From Equadaptatus sp045642965 (GTDB lineage: Bacteria; Synergistota; Synergistia; Synergistales; Synergistaceae): a DNA stretch of 34,091 bases. Shown piece after piece: positions 1 to 6,918 of the stretch. A program made the translations under genes and the position numbers. The first letter of the stretch is position 1. Each line of letters opens with the position of its first letter. The stretch lies in assembly GCA_045642965.1 (NCBI GenBank), contig JAZUJX010000055.1, forward strand, positions 1 to 34,091, given 5' to 3'. The notes under the pieces were generated by a model. The model was not told where the DNA came from, did not search any database, and worked only from the letters and a program-made list of their open reading frames with translations.

Positions 1-82
1 CGGCGGAAGCTGGGGCTCGGGACTCGGCGGAGGTGGTTTCTCCGGCGGGGGCGGCGGAGGCGGAGGCGGAAGCGGCTGGTAG
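1..82 (+). CDS. C-terminal tail of a Gly-rich membrane protein (DUF2207 or TPM type), partial
   Basis: The window opens inside a reading frame that ends with TAG at 80-82. Only 26 residues are visible. They are almost all Gly, with a few Ser, one Phe and two Trp, and they end in Gly-Ser-Gly-Trp. Such glycine-rich tails ending in Trp are typical of two envelope protein families, the DUF2207 membrane proteins and the TPM-domain (YgcG-like) proteins; the tail alone cannot separate them. The start and all folded domains lie outside the window. Confidence 0.6.
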   Translation, partial: GGSWGSGLGGGGFSGGGGGGGGGSGW

Positions 83-130
83 AAGCGGTGCTTTGCGCTG
101 CTATATGCCATTGGCTATAGGCTTTAAAAC

Positions 131-172
131 CAATTATTACAAGAAACAGTTACTATAAAGTACAATTATCAA
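131..172. repeat. Diverged single copy of the 32-bp repeat found at 33637-33747
   Basis: Bases 141-172 align without gaps to the second unit of the tandem array near the right end (33669-33700), with 26 of 32 positions identical by eye. Shared blocks include AAGAA at the start and TACAATTA near the end. The preceding bases (TAAAACC, then CAATTATTAC) also resemble the sequence just before the array. The copy lies in the 191-nt gap upstream of the GH18 gene. A weak promoter-like pair overlaps it: TTACAA 137-142, an 18-nt spacer, and TACAAT 161-166. Confidence 0.65.
137..166 (+). promoter_or_regulatory. Possible promoter of the GH18 gene
   Basis: TTACAA (137-142) and TACAAT (161-166) are separated by 18 nt and lie about 110 nt upstream of the ATG at 274. 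The stretch is AT-rich repeat sequence, so a chance match is likely. Nothing else in 83-273 looks better. Confidence 0.3.
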
Positions 173-273
173 AAACCGTAATTCAGTTTTAAACACGCAG
201 TTTTTTTACAGCTTATAGCTTGCAGCATACAGCTAAAAACAACAAACAATCAACGGAAGGGACAATAATAAGT

Positions 274-1686
274 ATGAAAAAGTTTATTTTTTTAGCGGCG
301 GCATTATCTGTGATTTTCTCTGCTGAATGCTGTTTTGCGAAAGATGAAGAGCTCTTTCAGTCCTGTATTTTTACTGCTGACGGCAGCAGAATAAATACGA
401 CTGCTTTCAGCAAATCAGGAGATTTGTGGATTGAAACCGATGTCCTGCAAAAAACCGGAACAGCGCTTGAAAGTGTTCTTGACGGGAAAGGTTTTGTCAT
501 TACGGTACAGGAACCTGACGCATTTTTCGGAATTCCTTCTTTGAAACAGCTTGCCGGCGATACGCTCAGACTTTATTTCAGGGCTGCCGAGGTACAGAAA
601 ATAAAATATATCAACGTTTCCGGTCTTGAAAAACTGACAGGCTGTTTTGTTGAAATGTCAAACGGTCTGCCCTGCGTCCGCGTGCTTCCGAAAGAAATAG
701 CTGCTTTCCCTGCCAAAAGCAAAACAAAGCTGCAAAAGCCAGTTGTTTTGGCGTGGGAATACGTTACGTCGTACAGCCCAGAGCTTGCGTCAGAACCTGT
801 AATTAACGGTCTTGACGTTATCTCGCCGACATGGTTTAACCTTGTCGGCGCAGACGGATTACTCTCAAGCAGAACGTCTCCGGCTTATACCGCGGAAGCG
901 CACAAAAGAGGAATGAAAATATGGGCGCTGGTATCAAACAGCTTTAACGGACAATTGACAAAGGCTTTTTTGCACAGTGCACAGGCAAGAAAACAGTTTA
1001 CTGCACAGCTTCTTGCATTTTCAAAGCTTTACGGGCTTGACGGCTTCAATTTTGACTTTGAAAGAATTGACGTTGCGGACAGGGACACGTTTACGCAACT
1101 GCTCCGCGAAGCAGCGCCGTACCTGAAAGAAGCGGGACTCGCAGTTTCTGTTGACGTGCATATACCGGCAAATACGAACATGTCAAAAAGCCACGACAGA
1201 AAAGCGCTCAGCTCCATTGTTGACTACGTTATGGTTATGGCATATGACCAGCACTGGGCCAGCTGTCCGGCTGCCGGTTCCGTAGCCGACCTGCCGTGGA
1301 CAAAATCCGCGGTCTCAATGACGCTTCAGGAGGGTGTTCCGGCAGAAAAACTGCTGCTCGGCGTTCCTTTCTATATGCGCCGCTGGAGATGTACTCCGCT
1401 TCCTGACGGAAAAGAAAAGGTTAAAGGTTCTACCCTGACAATGGAAGACTCAGACGAGCTTATACGGAAACATAATCTTGTTCCTGTATGGCTTGAGGAT
1501 AAAAAACAGGACTACTACGAATTCAGCGAAAACGGACAGAAAATCCGGGTCTGGGTTGAAAATGCAAAATCGCTTGCGGAAAGAGCCGCCCTGATCAAAG
1601 AATTTAACCTTGCCGGGGCGGCATGCTGGCGGAAGGGGCATGAACAGCCTTATGCATGGAAGGCGCTTACTGATCTGCTTCACTGA
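274..1686 (+). CDS. Secreted glycoside hydrolase family 18 protein
   Basis: A 470-residue exported glycosidase. The start at 274 is chosen because the signal peptide begins there (Met-Lys-Lys, hydrophobic core, Ala-rich end near residue 22) and an AAGGGA ribosome site lies 11 nt upstream; an upstream in-frame start at 220 would add 18 polar residues before the signal. Residues about 25-130 look like a small beta domain, perhaps a copper-amine-oxidase-like stalk. From about residue 150 a GH18 TIM barrel follows. Its catalytic signature is present as Asp256-Gly-Phe-Asn-Phe-Asp-Phe-Glu263, with Glu263 the expected acid/base. A later Met-Ala-Tyr-Asp motif is also typical of GH18. Known relatives (YaaH, YdhD) cut chitin-like or peptidoglycan glycans, so a cell-wall role is inferred. 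It appears to be transcribed alone. Confidence 0.85.
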   Translation: MKKFIFLAAALSVIFSAECCFAKDEELFQSCIFTADGSRINTTAFSKSGDLWIETDVLQKTGTALESVLDGKGFVITVQEPDAFFGIPSLKQLAGDTLRLYFRAAEVQKIKYINVSGLEKLTGCFVEMSNGLPCVRVLPKEIAAFPAKSKTKLQKPVVLAWEYVTSYSPELASEPVINGLDVISPTWFNLVGADGLLSSRTSPAYTAEAHKRGMKIWALVSNSFNGQLTKAFLHSAQARKQFTAQLLAFSKLYGLDGFNFDFERIDVADRDTFTQLLREAAPYLKEAGLAVSVDVHIPANTNMSKSHDRKALSSIVDYVMVMAYDQHWASCPAAGSVADLPWTKSAVSMTLQEGVPAEKLLLGVPFYMRRWRCTPLPDGKEKVKGSTLTMEDSDELIRKHNLVPVWLEDKKQDYYEFSENGQKIRVWVENAKSLAERAALIKEFNLAGAACWRKGHEQPYAWKALTDLLH

Positions 1687-1742
1687 AACAGTGGGAAATA
1701 AAATTACTGCACCGGAGATATTCCAACATTTCGGATTTAGAG

Positions 1743-1748
1743 TATAAT
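1743..1748 (+). promoter_or_regulatory. Possible -10 box for the TPR-like gene
   Basis: A perfect TATAAT lies 30 nt upstream of the ATG at 1778. No convincing -35 box sits 16-18 nt before it (the best is ATTCCA-like), so the call rests on the -10 alone. Confidence 0.4.
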
Positions 1749-1777
1749 AAACAGGTTAAACGAACGGGGGTACTGCT

Positions 1778-2749
1778 ATGACCGAAGACGAAGTTTTGCA
1801 GCTTACGGAGCTTTACGAACGCCTTGATACGGCGGATACGGAGGATGAGCTGAGAGAAATTGCGGAAAAAATTCTTGAACTTGACCCGAAAAATGCCTGC
1901 GGCAGGCTTGCACTTTGGAAATCAATGGACATAGATGAGGCTGTGGACAATCTTGAACTGCTGGAAGACGCGCTTGAAGAACAGCGCGCGCATGTACAGG
2001 CTATGGACGTGATGCCCTCCGTTTCAGACAGCAGGGATGCGCAGGTGTACGGCTCAATGCTGCTTAATCTTGCACAGAGTTATCTGTCGCTTGCATGGGC
2101 TGACGACGAAAATCCTGACCTTGACAGGGAAGAACAGGCTTTGGAGCTTGGCAGGGAACTGTTGCAGCTTGACAAAAAAGAGGAATTTTTCCCCGCACGC
2201 GACTTGATTTACCGCTGCATGCTTGACCTTCAGATGTACAACGATATTTTCCGTATGCTTGAAGACGAAGACGAACCGTCTGTAATGGGTGAACATGCGC
2301 GAGTTATAGCAATGCTTGAAACAGGTGCGGACGCCGGAGAGGTGCGCGATGCAATGCTCTATGCAATGTCGCTGGCACCTGACGTTCCTACGCTTCTGCT
2401 CGGGATATGGGATATGCCAGGGGATGATGAAAACGCTGACGAAGACGAGGAACTTACGGCAATGTACGCAAATTATCTTGCAGTTCCCTGGTGTTCGAGC
2501 GACCGCAGGATAACGACAATTTCAGTGCCGGCATTTCTCTTCTGCTACCTGACAGACCCGCTTGAGGACAAAAAAGAAATAAAAGCGCTTGAAGAATGCT
2601 ACGAATCACTCGGAATTCTTGACGAAGTGCGCGAAGCAAAAGAGCGTATCCTGGCGCTTCCGGCAGAAGAAACGCAGCTTGAGGAAATTGACTCCTACGC
2701 GCTCGGCGAAACAGCGCAGCTTGTTGAAAAAATGGCGGAAAAAGAATAA
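1778..2749 (+). CDS. Acidic TPR-like protein of unknown function
   Basis: 323 residues, with no signal peptide and no membrane segment, so probably cytoplasmic. The protein is strongly acidic (many Glu, Asp and Leu) and appears entirely helical. The N-terminal part (residues 1-50) alternates short helices and contains a TPR-like end, Leu-Glu-Leu-Asp-Pro-Lys-Asn-Ala. Helical-pair spacing continues to the C-terminus. Similar acidic TPR proteins in other genomes usually act as protein-binding scaffolds, but no partner is visible here. The start ATG follows a GGGGGT ribosome site. The gene is followed directly by a repeat element rather than a terminator. Confidence 0.6.
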   Translation: MTEDEVLQLTELYERLDTADTEDELREIAEKILELDPKNACGRLALWKSMDIDEAVDNLELLEDALEEQRAHVQAMDVMPSVSDSRDAQVYGSMLLNLAQSYLSLAWADDENPDLDREEQALELGRELLQLDKKEEFFPARDLIYRCMLDLQMYNDIFRMLEDEDEPSVMGEHARVIAMLETGADAGEVRDAMLYAMSLAPDVPTLLLGIWDMPGDDENADEDEELTAMYANYLAVPWCSSDRRITTISVPAFLFCYLTDPLEDKKEIKALEECYESLGILDEVREAKERILALPAEETQLEEIDSYALGETAQLVEKMAEKE

Positions 2750-2752
2750 GAC

Positions 2753-3003
2753 AATTACCAATTACTGAAATACAATGAAGAATGAAGAATGAGAAGCAAA
2801 AAATCTTTGTCCCACTGCGGAACGCAAAGTGTCATCGCAGTGCACGGCGGCTTTCACGAGCAGCGCGGGTGTTATTAACGACACTGGATTCTGCGCTAAG
2901 TCCTAACGGACTTCCGCAGAAAGACGGGAAAAAAGGTTTTAACTTTTAATGTTGGCTTCAGCCAACACCGCCATTCGTAATTTGTAATTGGTCATTGGTA
3001 ATT
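2753..3003. repeat. Intergenic repeat element, copy A (251 bp)
   Basis: This gene-free stretch starts with AATTACCAATTA (2753-2764) and ends with its near reverse complement, AATTGGTCATTGGTAATT (2986-3003). Inside are three stems. CACTGCG (2813-2819) pairs with CGCAGTG (2836-2842). A two-part hairpin spans 2889-2921 (TTCTGCG with CGCAGAA, enclosing AAGTCC with GGACTT). A third stem has TGTTGGC (2950-2956) and GCCAACA (2961-2967). Copy B at 9737-10087 has the same order, flanks and end sequences. There is no coding potential and no transposase, so a non-autonomous (MITE- or REP-like) element is the best description. Confidence 0.75.
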
Positions 3004-3035
3004 TTTATAACCGCCTGGAGAGAAGGAAAAAACAG

Positions 3036-3668
3036 ATGAAAAAGATTATTTTTGCCGTACTGATAATTTGCGCGCTGTCACTGCCTGCCTTTGCCGCAGA
3101 AGAGGTGCAGACAGCCATATACCAGCATCCGACGCTGTCTGAACAGCAGGAAAAAAATCCTGAACTGCCGCAGCCTTACGATGCAATCTGTCAGCAGCTT
3201 TCAAACGGTAAAGATGACGTTCTTGCCACGCTGCGCGAGGAAACAGCGCCGTATGTTACCCGCTCAGAGTTTGAAATATTAGAGCGCATAGGTTCAGTCG
3301 CAGCAACGCTTTATGCAGGAGATCCGATACTTGGAATTACAAAATTCTGCCTTAACTGTCTGGACAGTATGGAAACACTCGAGGCGCAAGCAAGAATGGC
3401 AGCAGCCTTTGTAAAAGGTTATAAAAACTGCGGAGTGGTGATAATTTCGTTTGCAGGATGCGACAAAGAACCTGTGACAAAGGCAGGTATAAGTGCAGGA
3501 AAATTTGCATGGTTTGTACCGTTCAACAAAGGCAGCCATTTTAAAATAAATATTTTCGGCAAAACCGGCGAAACTGTAAAATTATGGAAAATTTTTGACA
3601 ACAAACCTGTCTGCAAAGAATGGCAGGGCGGTTTCTGGGAAAGGGAAATTACCGTAAACGGCAAATAA
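3036..3668 (+). CDS. Small exported protein of unknown function
   Basis: 210 residues with a clear signal peptide (Met-Lys-Lys, hydrophobic stretch, cleavage expected after Ala-Phe-Ala near residue 20), so it is exported to the periplasm or beyond. The ATG at 3036 is preferred over an upstream start because GGAGAGAAGG lies just before it and the signal peptide begins there. The mature part has a helical N-terminal half (about 25-120) and a more beta-rich C-terminal half (about 130-210) with several Lys, Gly and aromatic residues. I recognise no family or catalytic motif. The 5' region is repeat element copy A. The next gene also encodes an exported protein of similar size, but from its own promoter. 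Confidence 0.65.
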   Translation: MKKIIFAVLIICALSLPAFAAEEVQTAIYQHPTLSEQQEKNPELPQPYDAICQQLSNGKDDVLATLREETAPYVTRSEFEILERIGSVAATLYAGDPILGITKFCLNCLDSMETLEAQARMAAAFVKGYKNCGVVIISFAGCDKEPVTKAGISAGKFAWFVPFNKGSHFKINIFGKTGETVKLWKIFDNKPVCKEWQGGFWEREITVNGK

Positions 3669-3729
3669 AAACTCTGTTTGCGGCGCAGAAATCAGTAAAA
3701 TTACGTACGCACAAACAGCACTTCTGCAA

Positions 3730-3748
3730 TATAATGTTTACGTAAACA
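3730..3748 (+). promoter_or_regulatory. -10 box followed by a 14-bp perfect palindrome (putative operator)
   Basis: TATAAT at 3730-3735 is followed at once by TGTTTACGTAAACA (3735-3748), a perfect palindrome that would cover the transcription start. The -35 region is poor (ACGCAC at 17 nt), which suits an activated or tightly controlled promoter. The ATG at 3775 is 26 nt downstream. The regulator is unknown. Confidence 0.5.
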
Positions 3749-3774
3749 AGAAATCTGAACGGAGGGTGACAGGC

Positions 3775-4509
3775 ATGAAAAAAATTCTTGCGGCAATTCT
3801 TGTTGTTTTATCATTTGCAACCTTGGCCTTTGCGGCGGACAGTAAGTGGGATTCAACGGTTATGTGGGCTGCAAACAGGGTCAGAATAGCCGAGGACGGT
3901 GCGAAAGTTCTGCACGCTTATGCAAATCTTAAAGCGGGTGAAAAAGAGGAATTCGGGCTCTGGAAACAGCTTTGGACCACTAAAGGTGCAGAGAGAGCAA
4001 AAATAGCAATGACTCTTGTCAACACCATGTTCCCGGACGGCAACCCCGGAAAATGGGAGCAGGTCAGAGACCTTACCGGACCTGATTTTCGCAGGCCGCG
4101 CCAGTTTATGGCGATAGACGCGCTTTTTGCTGCGGTTCAGGAGCTTTCTGCAAGCGAAAACACAATCTGGGGCGCGGCGCTTCTGCTTCAGCAGTTCGGC
4201 GAATCCGCATACGGCAAAGTAATGTTTGTTGAAGAAACGCCGGCGGAAGTCAAAGCGATAATAGATAATGTAGTCGCAAAGACGGGACTTGGCGGCGACT
4301 GGACGGTCAAAAAAATACGCGGCAAACTGCCGTTCCTTCCGAGATATGAGGGTAAGCTCTCCCACAGCATAGCTGAAACCCGCAGATATATCTATCTTGA
4401 CAATTACGGCTGCATAACGAGCTTCGGTGAATACGGATGGGACAGGGACAAAGGGCTGCTCTACGAAATATTTGAAGACAGCGGCGGACGCGGCGGAAAA
4501 TTCCACTAA
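3775..4509 (+). CDS. Exported protein of unknown function
   Basis: 244 residues. The signal peptide runs from Met-Lys-Lys to Phe-Ala-Ala near residue 21, so the product is exported. The ATG at 3775 is chosen over a GTG at 3766 because the GGAGGGTGA ribosome site (3761-3769) overlaps that GTG. The mature protein is rich in Trp, Lys and Gly, with helices in its first 130 residues and a C-terminal part containing Tyr-Ile-Tyr-Leu-Asp-Asn-Tyr-Gly. It ends in a Gly-rich, basic stretch. I recognise no family. It is a monocistronic unit with its own promoter and palindrome upstream and a strong terminator immediately after, which suggests specific regulation. Confidence 0.65.
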   Translation: MKKILAAILVVLSFATLAFAADSKWDSTVMWAANRVRIAEDGAKVLHAYANLKAGEKEEFGLWKQLWTTKGAERAKIAMTLVNTMFPDGNPGKWEQVRDLTGPDFRRPRQFMAIDALFAAVQELSASENTIWGAALLLQQFGESAYGKVMFVEETPAEVKAIIDNVVAKTGLGGDWTVKKIRGKLPFLPRYEGKLSHSIAETRRYIYLDNYGCITSFGEYGWDRDKGLLYEIFEDSGGRGGKFH

Positions 4510-4523
4510 ACACAGACTTTGTT

Positions 4524-4557
4524 AACGGCAGGAACGCTCCTGCCGTTTTTGTTTTTC
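4524..4557 (+). terminator. Intrinsic terminator
   Basis: AACGGCAGGA (4524-4533) pairs perfectly with TCCTGCCGTT (4538-4547) around an ACGC loop, followed by a T-rich run. It closes the unit of the exported protein ending at 4509. Confidence 0.92.
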
Positions 4558-4573
4558 AAAAAAGATAAAAACT

Positions 4574-4602
4574 TTGTCAATATCACGCAAATTTTATATA
4601 AT
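4574..4602 (+). promoter_or_regulatory. Sigma70-type promoter of the folate/phosphatase operon
   Basis: TTGTCA (4574-4579), a 17-nt spacer and a perfect TATAAT (4597-4602). Transcription should begin near 4609, giving a leader of about 30 nt before the GTG at 4639. This is the only good promoter seen for the gene run that follows. Confidence 0.75.
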
Positions 4603-4638
4603 ATAGCGTCAGACAGTTAAAGAAAGGGGAGGTACTTC

Positions 4639-5283
4639 GTGGACACGCCGACAGTGATATACCTTGTCAGGCACGGCGAATGTGAAGGCAACGCAGACAA
4701 CCGTCTGCGCGGGCGTGTCGATTTTCCCCTGAACGAAACGGGGCGTCTGCAGGCGAAAGCGGTCGCGAAGGCTCTTTGCTGCGAATGTCTTGAATACGTG
4801 TACTCCAGTCCGCTTAAAAGAGCGCTGGAAACGGCGGAGCTTATAGCTGCGCCGCACGGACTTTCCGTGATTTCACGGGAAGGCTTTAACAATATGCGGC
4901 TTGGTGTCTGGGAAAACAGGAAGAAAGACGAACTTGAAAAAGAATTTCCCGAAATGTGGAAGCTTTGGCTGACAAATCCCGAAAGCCTGAACATAGAGGG
5001 TGCAGAAACTGTTGACAACGTACAGGCGCGTGCGTTTGCCGCACTGAACGGAATAGTCAACTCTCATCGCGGAGCGCGGATTGCGGTTGTTTCGCACCGC
5101 GGCGTGCTGAAACCGCTTATAGCCGCGGCTTTGGGAATAGCCAAGCCTTACATGTGGCGCATACATCTTGACAATGCCTCCTGTTCCTGTCTCGTGTACA
5201 CGCCGGAACGCGGCTACACGCTGATTAAATCAAACAATGTTGAACATCTGCGGGGCATATCGTTTGTCAGGGAGTTTAACTGA
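4639..5283 (+). CDS. Histidine phosphatase family protein (CobC/GpmB-like)
   Basis: 214 residues, cytoplasmic. The histidine phosphatase signature Val-Arg11-His12-Gly-Glu is at the N-terminus, and the second catalytic His lies in a late Val-Ser-His-Arg-Gly motif. A Ser-Ser-Pro-Leu-Lys-Arg-Ala motif near residue 55 is also typical. The start is a GTG with a strong AAAGGGGAGG site six nt upstream. The family includes alpha-ribazole phosphatase, phosphoglycerate mutases and broad phosphatases, so the substrate cannot be read from sequence. Its stop overlaps the start of folP by one base (TGATG), so the two are translationally coupled. That position suggests, but does not prove, a role in pterin or folate metabolism. 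Confidence 0.85.
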   Translation: MDTPTVIYLVRHGECEGNADNRLRGRVDFPLNETGRLQAKAVAKALCCECLEYVYSSPLKRALETAELIAAPHGLSVISREGFNNMRLGVWENRKKDELEKEFPEMWKLWLTNPESLNIEGAETVDNVQARAFAALNGIVNSHRGARIAVVSHRGVLKPLIAAALGIAKPYMWRIHLDNASCSCLVYTPERGYTLIKSNNVEHLRGISFVREFN

Positions 5284-6428
5284 TGCGGGTCTGCAGAATT
5301 TCTGTAAACAGCAAAGACGGACTGGCTGAAGAGCTGAAAAAAATTGGTGCAAATCCGGCAAGCCTGCCGTTTTTTGAAAACAGGCGCGAAACGCTGGCCC
5401 TTCTCGCAGATTCAATGCCGTGCGCCGCGGCAAACATCCTGAAACAGGAACTGCTCTCCGCAGGCGGTGACGCCGCCGTGCACGCTCATGCGGTTGACTG
5501 CCGCGCGGAAGCAAGCAGGGTTCTGATGTTTGCGGACAAAAAACAGCTTGCCGTGGTATGCGAAAAACTGAAACAGATGCCGTGGTGGGGTTTTCCTGAA
5601 CTTGCGGACGACATAAAAAAATGCTCTGCCGAGACTGTGTGCGTCAGAACAAAAATTGCGGGCATAATAAATCTCACGGATGACTCTTTTTATGCAGAAA
5701 GCAGGACAGCAGTTTCGGACGCGGTAAACCGCGCGAAGCAGCTTGTATCCGAAGGGGCAGACCTTCTTGACCTGGGAGCCGAATCTACGCGCCCCGGAGC
5801 GGAAAGAACCGACGAAAGCGAAGAACTTGAAAAAATACGCACAGTTCTGCTTGAAATACGCGCAGCTCTGCCTGACATTAAAATATCTGTTGACACCACC
5901 CGTTTTTCGGTCGCCAAGGCGGCGCTTGAAAAAGGTGCTGATATAATTAATGACGTGTCGGGTCTTGCAGACGAAAATATTGTGAAAGCCTGCTGCGACC
6001 ACGGAGCAGGATACGTTCTTATGCACAGCCGCGGAACGTCTGCGGCTATGGATGAAATGTGTGACTATGACAGTATACTGCTTGAAATAAACAGCTTCTT
6101 TGAACAGAAAGTGGAGCTTGCAGAGAAAATAGGACTGAAACGTGAAAAAATAATTCTTGATCCCGGCTTCGGTTTTGCCAAAAACGAAAAGCAAAATCTG
6201 TATCTGCTGAAAAATTTATGCGCTTTCCGCGGCTTCGGACTTCCGCTGCTTGCCGGAGTTTCAAGAAAACGATTTCTCGGTGCAGAGCTGAAAGCAGAAG
6301 AAAGACTGGAAGCCACCCTGTCAGTTACTGCGCTCTGCGTATTGCAGAACGTTGAATACGTCAGGGTGCACGACGTTGCGGCAAACAGGCGTACGGCAGA
6401 TTTCTGCGAGGCTTTGAAAAATGCATAA
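5283..6428 (+). CDS. folP: Dihydropteroate synthase with N-terminal extension
   Basis: 381 residues, about 110 longer than the compact enzyme. It joins 6-hydroxymethyl-dihydropterin diphosphate to p-aminobenzoate in folate synthesis. The TIM-barrel enzyme occupies about 123-381. Visible motifs are Gly-Ile-Ile-Asn-Leu-Thr-Asp-Asp-Ser-Phe (127-136), Asp-Leu-Gly-Ala-Glu-Ser-Thr-Arg-Pro-Gly (163-172), Ser-Val-Asp-Thr, Ile-Asn-Asp-Val-Ser and a late Ser-Arg-Lys-Arg. Residues 1-122 form an extra domain containing Ala-Asn-Ile-Leu-Lys-Gln-Glu; extended forms of this kind occur in several anaerobic Firmicutes-like lineages. Asp133 replaces the Pro normally found in the Thr-Pro-Asp-Ser-Phe loop. It overlaps the phosphatase by one base and folK by eight. 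Confidence 0.93.
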   Translation: MRVCRISVNSKDGLAEELKKIGANPASLPFFENRRETLALLADSMPCAAANILKQELLSAGGDAAVHAHAVDCRAEASRVLMFADKKQLAVVCEKLKQMPWWGFPELADDIKKCSAETVCVRTKIAGIINLTDDSFYAESRTAVSDAVNRAKQLVSEGADLLDLGAESTRPGAERTDESEELEKIRTVLLEIRAALPDIKISVDTTRFSVAKAALEKGADIINDVSGLADENIVKACCDHGAGYVLMHSRGTSAAMDEMCDYDSILLEINSFFEQKVELAEKIGLKREKIILDPGFGFAKNEKQNLYLLKNLCAFRGFGLPLLAGVSRKRFLGAELKAEERLEATLSVTALCVLQNVEYVRVHDVAANRRTADFCEALKNA

Positions 6429-6918
6429 AGTGTGGCTCTCGCTCGGCTCCAACGAAGGAGACAGAACGGAAATGCTTTTGCAGGCGCTTGAAATGCTTGC
6501 GGACGTATTTGAAATAACCGAAGAAAGCCCTGTGTACGAAACAGAACCGTGGGGCATAACCGACCAGCCGAAATTTCTCAACATGTGCATCGGGATGGAA
6601 ACAGAACTTGGTGCATACGAAGTGCTTGAAAAAATCAACGAAATTGAAGCTATGCTCGGAAGGCTCCGCAAAACACGCTGGGGACAGCGGACAATAGATA
6701 TAGACATAGTGTTCTATGGGGACGAAATTATTGCCGGAGAAAAACTTACTGTCCCGCACAAATACATGCATGAGAGAGCATTTGTGCTGGTTCCGCTGAA
6801 TGACATAGCACCTGACTTTGTGCATCCGCTGCTGAAAAAAACAGTAAAAGAGATGCTTGACGAACTGCCAAAGGAGAAAATGACATGTTTGGGATTCATC
6901 CGAAAAAATACGGACTGA
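6421..6918 (+). CDS. folK: 6-hydroxymethyl-7,8-dihydropterin pyrophosphokinase
   Basis: 165 residues, the usual length for HPPK. It transfers pyrophosphate from ATP to hydroxymethyl-dihydropterin, making the substrate of FolP. Visible signatures are Leu-Ser-Leu-Gly-Ser-Asn-Glu-Gly-Asp at the N-terminus, Tyr-Glu-Thr-Glu-Pro-Trp-Gly, the Arg-Trp-Gly-Gln-Arg-Thr-Ile-Asp-Ile-Asp-Ile motif that binds magnesium and substrate, and Pro-His-Lys-Tyr-Met-His-Glu-Arg. The ATG overlaps the end of folP by eight nt, so the two are coupled. No folE or folB is in the window, so the rest of the pathway is elsewhere. The 3' end overlaps the next gene by 34 nt. Confidence 0.95.
   Translation: MHKVWLSLGSNEGDRTEMLLQALEMLADVFEITEESPVYETEPWGITDQPKFLNMCIGMETELGAYEVLEKINEIEAMLGRLRKTRWGQRTIDIDIVFYGDEIIAGEKLTVPHKYMHERAFVLVPLNDIAPDFVHPLLKKTVKEMLDELPKEKMTCLGFIRKNTD

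Noticed and set aside
1681..1693. CACTG-AAA-CAGTG hairpin at the end of the GH18 gene as a terminator
   Set aside because: The stem is only five base pairs, overlaps the stop codon and has no T run after it.
2753..3003. Insertion sequence
   Set aside because: It has inverted ends but no transposase, and 251 bp is too short to encode one; described as a non-autonomous repeat instead.
3853..4506. Minus-strand reading frame of 217 codons opposite the second exported protein
   Set aside because: The + strand gene has a signal peptide, ribosome site, promoter and terminator; the minus frame has none.
5412..6194. Minus-strand reading frame of 260 codons opposite folP
   Set aside because: A shadow of folP with an unnatural Phe/Cys/Arg-rich composition and no family motif.
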